64,000 nucleotides of DNA from Ustilaginoidea virens (Eukaryota; Ascomycota; Sordariomycetes; Hypocreales; Clavicipitaceae). The notes under the pieces were generated by a model. That model made no database searches, had not been told where the DNA came from, and saw nothing but the letters and a program-made list of their open reading frames with translations. Shown one piece after another: positions 1 through 11,758 of the stretch (positions are counted from its first letter, which is position 1; each line of letters starts with the position of its first letter). The DNA is taken from contig NC_057317.1 in NCBI RefSeq assembly GCF_000687475.1, positions 3,534,001-3,598,000 of the forward strand. The letters run 5' to 3'. A program made the translations under genes and the position numbers.

Positions 1-255
1 CCCCACGAGTAAACTGCTCTGCACCAGCATGGAAACCGCGAAGGGAGCGCGGCGGGTGCCGGTGCCATATTCACAGGCAACAGAACACCGGTCAACAGTC
101 TGGGGATTTCTCTTGCCGCGTATCTCCCTGCCGCGAAGTGAATGAAAGCTTCCCTAACAGTGGGGACGTATGTCACCGTTACTATAACGCGGAGACGGCC
201 GCGATGGCAGCAGTCGCGGCGATGAGCCGTCAAGATGGCTGCGAAGGAGACGGGT

Positions 256-288
<33 letters not shown>

Positions 289-2298
289 CGAGTCACATGC
301 GTGAGTTGCGTCAACTTTTGTTACGGAGAGCTCACAAAAGGAACTTTGCTGCGTGGCTGCTGAAAAGAGTTGAGGCGTGCGCAGCTCAGCATCGTCTTCG
401 TTTCGTTTCCGTCAACCGTAACAGATGCTCTCGAGATTCAACCCCCTTGTTTCTGGGTAATTCACGGGGCAGCAGATGAGCTGGGTGGAACCGCGCGGTC
501 ACGTCGATGCGACGGCCAGATAACGCCGAAGCTCTGGCGTTGAGGGAATGAATGAAGCTGACTTGGGCGGCTGTGGAAAAGACTTCTTCTGCAACGACAA
601 CTTGTCCCCCGACTTTCAAACTGTTTGTCTACTTGTTCGGATGGTCAGTTGATCGACTGAGTGAGCACGAGCAGCAAGCAGACCACCAGACATCAACAAA
701 ACCCAGCCGATTGCCATTCCCTTTTTGGGAGCAGAGCAACGGCGGCAGCGTTGCCAATAGGCAGGGGCAGGGCGAGAACGTCGAATGCAGGCCAGGCCAG
801 GCCGTTGGACAACTGAAGGAAGGGGTCCGTCTGGTTGTCCGGTGGGCGTTGCTAGGACAACGAAGCTAACGGCCCTCCATGGCATGGCGCCAGGCTGGGC
901 AAGCCGCTCAAAAAGGAGTTGGGGGGGGGGGGGGGGTGCGAGGGGGAAGGGGCAAGGGGCAAGGGGGGATGCTGTGGCTGTCAAGGTGAGCCAGTAGAAG
1001 ACAGGGAACTTGTGACATCAAAATTTCGCTATTCAAGGCTTCCCAGGGGCCGTGAGTGATGGGCAACTTAAGATCAGCACTTTGAGTTTGGATTAAGCGC
1101 AAGTCCCAGGTCAACACAGGTGGGCTTGAGCTGAGAACCCATTCCCGCTTTATTCCAGTCGTGCTGTGGATCTTGCGCTTCGCTGGGGGCTGGGGAGAGG
1201 CTTGTCAACAGAGGTCAACATGATTGTTCCTGGGTAACAACCAAACATCATTGGATGTTAATGACGTCTGGTGTTTGGCCACCTGGCGCGGCCGTCGTGG
1301 GTGTAGTGCTCCGTACCAAGGGGCTGGGGCAATCAGTGCCCAGCCAGTCAGTAACCAGAACCCTAGGCCACAGCGCAGTCTGTATCAATTGCCGCCCAGG
1401 AGCCGGGCCCTGACTTTCATGTTCCGTTCCAGCGCCGCCCACCCACGCTACGCTGAGCCACTCCCCCTACACCCCCCCTGCACCCCCCCCCCTCCTCACT
1501 TTTACCTGTTGACCCCCCACCTACTTGCTGCCAAGCAACCAGACAGGTGACTTTGATTGATTCGTACCAGATTGACATGAACAAGTGCAGTTTAGCAGGT
1601 CGGGCCTGCGAGCCCAACAAGTCCGGTCCGCTTGATTCCTCAGCATTTATTGTTTTGCCTTGCCTTGCACCACCTGCTGAGCTTGATGTTCGCATCGCCA
1701 TCACCGTCACAACACCTCTCACGATGCGAAGAACAAGGCGACGACCAGGCAATCTCGTGGTTTTCTTTTCCGCACAGGTCAGATCATCATCGCACTGGAC
1801 CTCTTGATACCCCGCTAGCGAACAACCCCAGCGAACCACCACCCCCGTCACAGCCTTCCAAAAGAGGAGATTTGTAAACAAAGGTGTGAGGCCCAAGCTT
1901 TCTTGAGCCCTGCCTCGCCCTGCCCGCTGCGTTGCCGGCTCTGCTGTCCCAGACAACAGGCGACAGGAAGCAGTGCCGTCAAAGTGATTCCGGGTGTCGC
2001 CCTGGCCGAAATCACCGCGACTGCTATTACTCGGCCCGCGTACTTTTCTTTTGCTTTTTCTGTATTATTTTCCGTCATCGACACTTTGGAAGCCGAAACT
2101 CCCAGCCCGCTGTGTCTGTGCAAGTCATCATCTTGTTTGCTCTGCTCTTGGATAGTCAGTCCCGTGTCACAGTGTTTCCGCAGCCTCGAACCCCATAGCA
2201 TCTCGGCAGCCACGACGATCAAGCTTTGGGCCTCTTGCGACCAGGCCCGACCGACTTGACCACCTCGACGAGCACGAGGCTGTATGATACCCGGGAAA
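1..2298. other. Intergenic / upstream region of the GCK-family kinase
   Basis: No coding region is supported. Short frames on both strands are interrupted and low in complexity. The segment holds a 30-nt poly-T (257-286), a 16-nt poly-G (921-936) and C-rich stretches near 1470-1500. Its last part is presumably promoter and 5' leader of the kinase gene starting at 2299. Confidence 0.6.
257..286 (+). repeat. poly-T homopolymer (30 nt)
   Basis: Uninterrupted T run seen directly. It is one of several very long A/T homopolymers in intergenic parts of this window. Confidence 0.95.
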
Positions 2299-4580
2299 AT
2301 GGCAGACGAAGGTGTTGCTGAGCATTATCAGGTTCTGGAGGAACTCGGTCGTAAGTCAAAGAGTCTCCTCGCTTGTTCGTCCTTGATGCGGTCGCTTCAT
2401 CGGGAAGGATCCTGCCGTCATCTTCACCAACACAAAGTCTGACCAGTCGTGCAATTCTCAGGTGGGAGTTTTGGGGTCGTTTACAAGGGCATCGAAAGGG
2501 CAACAGGCGAGACGGTGGCCATTAAACATGTACGTTGCCCACGTAATCGCAAAAAAAGTCGTATCCCGGGCAAAAGCAAGAGCTTCGTTTTCTGATAGCA
2601 TCACCTTGGTGCAGATTGATCTCGAGTCCAACGACGACGACATTCAAGATATCCAAGCCGAGATCGCTGTCCTCAGCACGTGTGCGAGTCCATATGTAAC
2701 CCAATACAAGGGTTCGTTCTTGCGTGGGCACAAGCTATGGATCATCATGGAATATCTTGGCGGAGGCTCTTGCCTAGACTTGGTACGTTCTCCTCGCAAC
2801 CGGACGGAAATATACACATCTTCCCACTCAAGTCTCAGGATCCGTACATGGGCTAACCAAGAAGCTGTAGTTGAAACCTGCGAATTTCAGCGAAACCCAC
2901 ATCGCCATTGTCTGCCGTGAGCTTCTGTTGGGGATACAATATCTGCACACAGAAGGCAAGATTCATCGAGACATCAAAGCTGCAAATGTCCTGTTATCCG
3001 AAACGGGCAAGGTTAAGCTGGCTGACTTTGGTGTGGCCGCCCAATTGACCAACATCAAGTCGCAACGCAACACCTTTGTTGGCACACCGTTTTGGATGGC
3101 GCCCGAGGTAATTCAACAAGATGGATACAGCTTCAAGGCCGACATTTGGTCCTTGGGCATCACGGCTATGGAACTGGCGAACGGCGAGCCTCCGTTGTGT
3201 CATATTCACCCCATGAAGGTCTTGTTTCACATTCCGAAAAACTCCCCGCCCAAGTTGGAGGGCGATTTCAGCAGAGACTTCAAGGACTTTGTTACTCAAT
3301 GTCTGACCAAGGACTACGAGCGGAGACCTTCGGCCAAGGAACTCTTGAAGCATCGCTTCATTCGAGCCGCGGGAAAGATTGAGGCCTTACAGGAGCTCAT
3401 CGCCCGACGCCAAATGTGGGATGCCGACCAAAACCGGCAGCGACACCCAATCTATTATCAGGAAACTCTACAAACGATATCTCCTAAGGATGGCCAACAA
3501 GAGTGGGTATTTGATACTGTCAAGTCAGTTGCCATTGTTCAACCCAAGAAGCCGGTCTCCAAGCACCGAAAGCCATCGTCGATGCTGGGAACGGAAGGTC
3601 TTCGAAGACTTGATATCGCAGAGGGGCCACTAGGTTTGTCTTCACCAGCACCAGCACCAGCACCAGCACCAGCACCAGGAACTGGAACTGGAACTGGACT
3701 TGGAACGGGAACGGGAACGGGAACGGGAACGGGAACGGGAACGGGAACGGGAACGGGAACTGTTCGCAAGTCCACCGTCCGGCGTGCTCCATCACTTGCT
3801 CAACCCAGTTCTGTCCTCCGAACCAGTGGTCCACCCCGCCTTACAGTCGCGGCCAAGAAACCATTGCAACCCGACATGTCCTTTGGAAATTTGGGGTCGA
3901 CAATGCGCCTTTTCCGGCGGGTTCCCTCGGACGGTTCCACCAATGGTCAACTAGGACGACCATCCTCACCAGACGACGTCTTCTGTGACGAGAACCTGCC
4001 TCCTCCCGTTGCGTCCCCTGTGGAGCCCTACGGGAAAGAAGCTGTTCTTGGGAGACGGCTTTACAACAAGGCTGTGGAGCCGGCTTTGGCCGAACTACAT
4101 GCCCAAACCTCTGCCATGCAGAAACGTGAGGCGCTTGCGAAGCTCTCGGATGCATTTGCAGGCCTGGACGCTGTCGATCCGGAAGGTGCATATCATCTCA
4201 TGAGAAATCTTGTCGCATCCATGTCTCAGGACAGCAAGCTTAGTGCGTCTCTTCTGCGACAACCGGCGCTGAAGATTCCGGATGACGGCACGCCTCAGGG
4301 GACTGTCATTGTTAAGAGCTCTGCAACTTCCCTGGCCAGTCCTACAAAGCTAGTGCTGAGCTCAAGCAACCCACATCTCAAGAGTCACAAGCGACGACAA
4401 GGCGAGTCCCCAAGACCCAGCCTGGGCGAAAAGGAGCTGGATCGTGAACGCTCGATGCTGCTGGAAGAAAAGTATCCTGGCCGCGACGCACGAAGCGGCA
4501 TGGAACACTGCAAACAACTGTCTGATGTGCTGTATCATCGCTGGGCCGACAATCTCCGAATTCGATGGCCAGCTGTATAA
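2299..4580 (+). CDS. Ste20/GCK-family serine/threonine protein kinase (SID1/MST-like)
   Basis: Exons 2299-2350, 2462-2529, 2615-2782 and 2871-4580 join in frame to 665 aa. Introns of 111, 85 and 88 nt have GTAAGT or GTACGT donors. The kinase domain fills the N-terminus: glycine loop GRGSFG, VAIK lysine, catalytic HRDIKAAN, ADFG, then GTPFWMAPE, the GCK/STE20 signature. An N-terminal kinase domain with a long C-terminal tail is the germinal-centre-kinase layout; fungal members (SID1, NAK1/POD-6, MST-1 types) control septation, polarity or MAPK signalling. Which of these this is cannot be fixed from sequence alone; the SID1/MST-1 type seems closest. The tail is Ser/Pro-rich with an Ala-Pro/Gly-Thr repeat (about residues 354-392) and ends in a conserved-looking LRIRWPAV. 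An in-frame ATG at 2284 would add five residues; 2299 has the better context (gaaaATGg). Confidence 0.92.
3643..3759 (+). repeat. Coding hexanucleotide repeats (CCAGCA)n and (GGAACG/GGAACT)n
   Basis: Inside the last kinase exon, CCAGCA units encode alternating Pro-Ala, followed at once by GGAACT/GGAACG units encoding Gly-Thr. The hexamer length keeps the frame, so copy-number change would alter linker length without truncation. Confidence 0.93.
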
Positions 4581-6030
4581 TGCGTATATTCATGTGTCGG
4601 CGACACTACACGTACAAATCGCAAAGAACGAGAACGGAGGACAGCCGGCGGCCGAGTGTGCCAGACCAGTCTCGGCCCGGCCAAGGCTCGTTTTCCCATC
4701 ATTTTACTTTTATCTGCGGCCAAGGTTTTTTTTTTTTTTTTTTTTTTTTTGATCATTTGCCTTGATTCTATTCACGAATACCCTTTGGAGTGTACGATTT
4801 TCAGTCAGCGCGAAAGCATCAAACTTCGTTTTGGCCCGTTTTGCATAGCCCGTCTTTGAAGCATGCAAGAGCTGGTTTACAAAGCGTGCTTTTTTGGTCA
4901 TTGTCAGAGGGAGGATCCGTGGAACGCTCTGCTCTCTATGCAATTTGCCCCCATGATGGAGGTATTGCCGTGTCTGTGGTTGTAACGGTTAAGTACCTAA
5001 CTTTGAGGTTGGAACGATGGTGGCGAGTGACGGACGACTGTCATCCTGGCCATGTTAACGGCCAGCTTCACGTGAGATTGGAACGGAAATGGACGGCTTG
5101 TGCTGGACTTTGCGTGGTTTTTTTCTGAGCGAGCCGTTTAGGTTTACACGGTGTGAAGGGCGTTTTAGCGTTGCGATTGCTTGATTGATTTTCCGAGACG
5201 GGTGATTTTGTTCCCGTAGGTAGATCTAGGTAGTGTACGTATGTACCATCATGTGTGAAGTAAATGAAGTTTGGCTACACATTGCAAACATGGCAAGGAT
5301 TGCGGGACTGACCTTATTGTCTGTCTTTCTCGCAGCTTGCATCGCCATGCTCCTTGCAGCCTGTCTGTACTTGCCTCACTAGCCATCTTGTCTAATAGCA
5401 ATCACCTTTAGTCCAGTGCAAAAGATATACATGGGCGAAGCAGCGTCTTCGATTTGACGGACGCTCAGAGGCTCAATTCAGGGGTTTAGGGGGAATGAGA
5501 CACGGCAAAAGTGAAATGCCCAGAATCCAAAAACTGCTAGGCGTCGTCAAGGTACATGCGTCATACCAGACAGTAGCGAGTAGCGCATGCAAGTGTGGCA
5601 GATGCGGTTATGGCATGGCATGCATGTGTCTGGTGCATTGTGTGGCATGAGTGGCACGTGTCGTGTCTGGTGGCATGGGGGGACCGGGGTGGGGCTTGGG
5701 GTGGCGCGCAAGTTCGAAAGCGGGGCAGCAGCACCAATAGCAAGGCTCCTAGCTCCTCTCCTCCGCGTCAGGCAGGCTGGGCTGGGCTGTTTCCGCGAAT
5801 ACAGGCACGTCTCATCCATCATCAGCCTCGTCCCCTAAGCGCGTCGCGCCGATCGACTCATGTCACTGGTCAAAGTACGACTTACGCTGACATCCCGAAG
5901 CCCAGCCAGCTGCCTGCCGGTTGTCCGGTTGAATCTCTCGAGACTTGTAACCAGGTTTGAGGTTTGCCGGGCATCTTCTGCCCGGCCTGGCTGACCGACC
6001 CGTCTTGCGCGCACCTGGGTCAATCAATCA
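4581..6030. other. Intergenic region between kinase and chromodomain gene
   Basis: About 1.45 kb with no supported gene. It contains the kinase 3' region, a 25-nt poly-T (4726-4750) and the promoter/5' leader of the next gene. Frames here are short and read only as composition shadows. Confidence 0.6.
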
Positions 6031-9000
6031 ATGCCCAGACCACGACGCTCTCAACCCGGGTCAACCAACTCGCGAAAGCAGGTGGAATCCCCAGACGACG
6101 GCTGGTTCACAATCAAGAGGATCCTAGAAGAGAGAGTCGTGAGAGGCCGCATCGAATATTTGGTTGATTGGGACGACAACAAAACGACGGGGGAAGTGTA
6201 TGCTCCAACCTGGGTATGTCGTACTTGCATGGCTCTGTTTGCTTCCCGCGCAGCACTCTTCAGCGTGTTAACCGGCCACCCTTCTTCTTCAGAGCCGCGA
6301 GGTTACAGACGAAGCAAAGCAAGAGTGGGAATCGTTAAAAGTCTCGCGTAGTCAAGAGGGTTGTGGTGGTACACAAGACAGCCAACCCCCCAGACCTTCA
6401 AACTGGAGACAGCTTTCGAAGCTTCAGAGAGTTGACGCCGCTGGTCCCTCTTCGTCTCCCCGGTCGGGGCTCGTTGTCACTGACGACCAAGGCAATCGCC
6501 CGAGCCAAGTTCACAGAGTCGCGCGTCGTGCAGCGTCCTCAGAAGAACCTGTGCCGTCTATAGGATCGACACCTTCTGCTGATAGCCTTGATTGCCCCGA
6601 GGCCTTCGGTTCCGACTGCTTCGCACCGTGGGACTTGGATGCTCATCGCTCTCAGCAACTTATCGTCGCGCTTCAGAAAAACTCCGACCTTGATAAAAGT
6701 GAATATACAAGCGAGTACAACACCCAGAGCAGTGGTCATACATCCCAATCAGTTGCCGAGTTGGAGGATCAAGACGAAAGAGCCCTCTTTGCCTCCCAGC
6801 TTAATCATCAAATCATTCCGGATTCTCAAGAGCCCTCTGGACAAACTTGGTCCGTGGTTATCGAATCTACGGACCATTTTGCCGCGCCTGCGGGCGACGA
6901 ATCCGTGTCCCCAAGTCGCCTTTCTGTTGTAGCTTTATCCCCAATCTCCCAGCAGGACGAGCCATTCGGTGCCGACTCGACAAGTCTTATCCTAGGTGGT
7001 GAGGGAAGCCAACATTTACATATTCAAGAAGCACTAAATGGTCCAGATATCCCGTCCAATCAGTTTGGTCAAGCGCAGCCAACCAGTCTTGCTAGTCGAC
7101 AATTCCATTTAGCCACACCTGCGACTAAATCAAACCCAAAAGCCCAGTCTCCCGAGGCAACCCGCGATTGGGTGGACACTCCTGTAACTAGCCCCGCGTT
7201 TCTTTCGCAACCTCCTGTCACACGCGAATTTGACGTCCCCGAAAGTTCAGTCAGTCACGGACACGGCGCAGTCAGAACAATCGCCGAGACTCCTTCTTAC
7301 GACAGAACAAAGTCTGCCGGTACGAGCTCTGCTGTTGAGCTTACCCAAGAGTCGCAGGACGCTCAAGTGATCGAACCCATAATCTCTCAGATAGGTGTCT
7401 TCAGTGACAGTCACGATACTGACAACCACGGCACGGCAGTAAACTCACACGCAACTCCACAGGATATGCCTCTATCCCAACCTCTGGACATGGATCGCCA
7501 GGAGAACTTGCATGAGTCGCCAAACCCAGCGCCCTCGTCATCAGCTGTGGATGAGCTCAGCCGACTTGTTAACCTGGATAACGTCATGACGGAAGGATCC
7601 ATTTTCCAAAAGGGGAAACAGACATACTTGGATACTAGCCATTTCGCAACCCCTTTACCAAATCTTGCTATGCAGAAAGAAAAACAGCTGGTTTTTGGTT
7701 CGAATGAATCTGCTGAGCATGAAAGTGAGCAAAGATCTCATGAAATCTCCGAAAACCCAAAAGGATCCGCGGTCCAGTCGCTTCAGAATCTAATTAATGA
7801 TATTCTTGATGATCCAGATACTCCCGCATCTGGTGCTATCGTTCCAGATGCCCTGCATAGCTCTGGGCCACACACTGTCTCCTTGGCTGATATTTCCACG
7901 TCTCAACACGGTGTCGAGAGAACAGCCCTGCCCTTGATGCCGTCTCTGTCACCTCAGGATGAGCCTGCGCCATCAAACGTCTTCCAAAGCTCCGGTGTCC
8001 CTTTTCCCATGGCGCAACCGAAAGAGGATTCTGATGATGATTCCAGCGAAACTTCCCAGGAGCCAATTCCTCTCAAGCATATCATCACATTACCCTTCCA
8101 GGCAAGGTTAAGGCCATTGTACGATGACATATTGCTTGATTCAAAGAAAGAGATCACACAGTTTGGCGCCATCTTCAACAGCGAGACCTATGTCGAGCCA
8201 GATGACGCACTAGTGCAGAAGATAGACGACGTGTTCGGCCGACTGCACAACATTTGCGACTATCCCCCTGAATGCATTGGCACCGCGCTTGAAAGTTTGC
8301 CCTCCACTCAACTTATCAAGTACTGCCGTGACGCTAACGCAAAGTTCAACTTTCTGTACGAACTTTTGCAGGGGCTTACCGAAGAGACCCGGGTCTTGAT
8401 TGTAGCCAGATCTGCGGAGCTTCTCAGTCTATTGTATCGTTTGTGTGAAGCGCTGCACCTTGATTGTGTCTGTGAGGACATTGGGAGATCTCAAAAGACA
8501 TCCTCCAATGCAACGGTCACTCTTGTTCTTCCTACCAGGATGGTCGATGAAGACGACTTCGATGTTGTTATCGGATACGACCATTTTTTCGGTGCCTCAG
8601 AGATTGGCAAGAAGCTCGAACCAGTTATTCCAGACGCAAGGTCTCCATTGGTGCTAATTTTGGTTACCATACACTCCATCGAACACATTGATCTTTACCT
8701 TCCTGAAGACTTGACTCCTTTGGAGAAGAAGAACGCACTCATGTCTGGCATTGTAAGAGCGAGACAGTTTCTGGCCGAGCCAGATCGGGGATTGCCAGAG
8801 CCGCATGAACCTGCTAGCGTCTTTCTTGACTACTTGAACGGTCTAGCTAAAGGGATTGCTTGGAATCCGGTGCCGGTTCCTGAAGAGATCTTGGATATCT
8901 ATGTCGAATCCCAGTCACGCTCGCAAATGCCTACCGCGGCCGGCAACACAGAGCTTGAAAATGCCAGGAAACGCAAACTCGTAAGGTCTCATGATCGAAA

Positions 9001-10175
9001 CTTTGCGAAGCAGAGGAAAGTCGAGGTGGCTGACGAGATGCAGGATGATTCGGAAGACGAAAATGCAAAGAGAATGCGCGTGTTTCGAAACAAGCAGCCA
9101 ACAGCTCAAGTCAACAACGTACCATTACCCGAGGACGTGAAGGCACTGCTTGGTTCTGTCCAACCCGAGCAAGATGCCGGCAAAGCTCCTCGAGTCCTTG
9201 TCAGCGTGCCTCTAGCGGTGCTACAGGCCCTAGCAGAACATGTAAGAGACGTGGCAGAGGTCAAAATTGAGTAAAACATGCAACTGAATGTAATTCTCGC
9301 AGACTTCCGAACTGAATCGGCGAGCAGACGCAGCGGATCGCGAGACCCAATACAAGAGTGTCATTTCAACGCTGGAGACAAGGGTCAAGGAGTACGAGAG
9401 ATCGAGCGCAAAGATGTACTCTTCACAACGGAGTGCGTTGGAGGATCGCAGCAAGTTCGAGCAGCAAGCGCGAAAGGCTGAAGCTGCTTTGCAAAAGGCA
9501 ACCGAAGTTGCGCAAAGGGATGCAGAAAAGGCGCAAAAACGAATAACCGATCTAGAAGCAACCGTCGCCCGGCTGACGGCGGGTTCGGGGGGAGCCGACG
9601 ACGACACGCCGCTTGCCAAAACACAACAACTTCTTCAAACTGCCCAAGGAAACATCCAAACGCTCGAGAAACGGCTAGAGAATGCCCGCAAGGATGCAGA
9701 ATACACCATGAGCCTATACCAGGATGGCACGACCACCAGCAGTGCGCTGCGAGGAGAAAATGCAGACTTGAGGGAGCAAGTGGCGGATCTGCAGAAGAAG
9801 ACGGAAGAGACCATGGGCAAGATCCACGCTATCCAGGCTGACAAGACGACGAAGCAATACGTTGGACAGATCCGCAACTTGAAAACGCAACTTCGCGAGC
9901 GTGACATTCAGTTGGATCTCATGAAGGAGGAAATACGGCAGCTTAAGAATGGACGCCGAGACACGCGCCAGGTGAGCGTGCCGCGTAGTCCGCGTCTGGG
10001 AATGATGAGTCCTCGTACTGGACGAGCTACATATGGCAGCGGCAGTTCAGCTAGCAGAGGAACAAGTCCGGCACCAGCGTCTGCAGCAGAGGGAGCCGCA
10101 TCAAGTCTTTTGACGGGGATGCAGTTCATGACACAACCACCTGGTAACGGGAGGTGGAATCATCTCAGGGAGTGA
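6031..10175 (+). CDS. Chromodomain protein with HDA1-complex subunit 2/3-like region and C-terminal coiled coil (CDP-2-like)
   Basis: Exons 6031-6213, 6293-9241 and 9303-10175 give 1334 aa. Residues about 18-62 are a chromodomain (WFTIKRILEERVV, YLVDWDD, YAPTW); the first intron falls just after this TW. A long acidic Ser/Thr-rich disordered segment follows. Residues about 650-940 (from LKHIITLPFQARLRPLYDDI) resemble the helicase-like fold of HDA1-complex subunits Hda2/Hda3, without Walker motifs. The last exon is a coiled coil (residues about 1045-1240) ending in a basic Ser/Pro tail. In Neurospora, the chromodomain protein CDP-2 works with HDA-1, HP1 and CHAP in a heterochromatin deacetylase complex; this gene fits such a role, by inference. 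A reader plus a catalytically empty scaffold suggests targeting of a class II deacetylase to methylated H3K9. The start lies in a clean context and no upstream exon is needed. Confidence 0.85.
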
Positions 10176-10860
10176 GTGAGGTGAACAGTTTGCCGCAGGG
10201 CCCAAGCAATAGATCAGTTCTGGTTCATCGGACAAGGCGGCAGATCAGCGCACTGTTCATCGAATGAAGGTAATCCAAAGGTTTTTTTCTTTTTTCTTTC
10301 TTTTTCTGTGTGTTTTTTTTTTTTTTTTTTTTTTCAGGAAAGTCCTTTATTACATACATACGATACCTTGAACCCCGCACATGTATGACATTGAGCTTGG
10401 TTCCTATTCTGGTCCTGGATTGGCGTTGGATTGGTCATGTAGGGTGAAACTTTAGATGGATGGGTTTATTGCTCTGTCGCCAGATATCCTCTAGAGTGAC
10501 GAATACAAAATCCGGTCAGCAGTGCTGCGTCGCTGCGTCGCGCATACCACGGTACCCGTAGGGCTTTGAGGCGTAGGTCGGGTTTTAGTCGACAACTGTG
10601 CGTACTAGAGGCACCGGCGATTTTTTTTTCTTTACCTCTTTGGCAAGCAATCAAATCTTTCCTTTGGTCTATTCTTTCCGTACATGGCCCTCGCGCTTCG
10701 AAGCCCCTCTCTTTCCGCCTAGAAATAACATGTACATGGCAAGTTCTGCTCAAACCGTGACAGCAGACAAAGAGTATCCTTCACAAGTGGCACGGCTGGC
10801 AACGTCCGTCCGCGCTCATCTTCAGGCTTTAATATGCAATTTTTATTGAATGAAAGTAGC
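10176..10860. other. Convergent 3' intergenic region
   Basis: Lies between the ends of the chromodomain gene and COX6. It includes a pyrimidine-rich stretch with a 22-nt poly-T (10313-10334). No supported gene; presumably both 3' UTRs. Confidence 0.6.
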
Positions 10861-11758
10861 TTATTTCTCCTCGGAGTACAGATCCTCCTTCAAAGGGACG
10901 CCAAGCTCTTCTCGAAGGGACTTGAGCTCGTTGAGATATTGATCATACTGGCCCTTGTTTTCGACCTTGGCCTTGATGCCTATAGATTGAAGCGTAGCGT
11001 CAGTGAGCCTATCAAATTCTGGGCGTCTATGAAGGCGTGGTTGCTTTCGCGATATTGGTTGGCAAGGATGACGGGGGGCAGCAAGTTGGTGCACGACACG
11101 TCGACGTACCCTCAAAAATGCGGACGGCGGTGGCAAAGTCGTTGACCCTTCGGGCGGCTCTGAGGGCAGCAGCGATAACAGAGGTAGAGGGGACAAGATC
11201 GTAGGCGAAAGCATTGTTCAGGTTGCGCTGCCCCAAACGCCGATTAGCATCAAGAGTACGGCAAGAAGGGTACAGCGTCCCTACCTGGAGCTCAAAAACA
11301 TCCTGAACGCTTTCAAACTCTTTCTCGAATCTGCCAGAAGGAAAAAAAAAAAAAGACAAGTTAGCCCCCGTTGAGCCAGGTAGCCACGGTTCTGAGGCTT
11401 CTCCCCTCGTCTCCCGGTGCGAATGCGTCGTTTAAAAAAACATTGCGCTCGTCCGAAACGGCGTGGGGTCACAAAAAATCACGGCAAGTGAAAACGGTCG
11501 GCGAGATGACCCCGAGGCGACGCAGGCGAGAGAGGTCCGGACGACAGAGACGCTTCCGTCCCGGGAATCGGGAATCTATCAAGGCGAGACTCACCGGGCA
11601 GTGAACTCCTCAAAGGTTTCCTCGGCATGCTCGGTTCGTCGTGACATCGAGGTGCTGAAGGCGCGGGCCATCAGGGGCTGGGCGACAGGACGAGCGGCGG
11701 CGCGATAGAAGGAGGTTGAGCCGCGGGCGGCGGCGCGAAGCAAGGACGTGGACGGCAT
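10861..11758 (-). CDS. COX6: Cytochrome c oxidase subunit VI (fungal COX6, animal COX5A)
   Basis: Minus-strand exons 11595-11758, 11285-11330, 11110-11227 and 10861-10979 give 148 aa. The N-terminus MPSTSLLRAAARGSTSFYRA followed by RAFSTS is a typical mitochondrial presequence. The mature part carries the family run EFESVQDVFELQ, NNAFAYDLVPS, AALRAARRVNDFATAVRIFEG, then KVENKGQYDQYL and REELGVPLKEDLY. The product is a nuclear-encoded structural subunit of respiratory complex IV on the matrix side of the inner membrane. Length matches the fungal family. Introns of 264, 57 and 130 nt all have GT-AG ends and restore the frame. It is divergent from the elongase gene across about 1.5 kb. Confidence 0.95.

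Noticed and set aside
616..984. Minus-strand Pro-rich frame near the window start
   Set aside because: Its composition stems from poly-G/poly-C and GGGGCAAGG repeats; no domain, no splice sites, no homologous motif.
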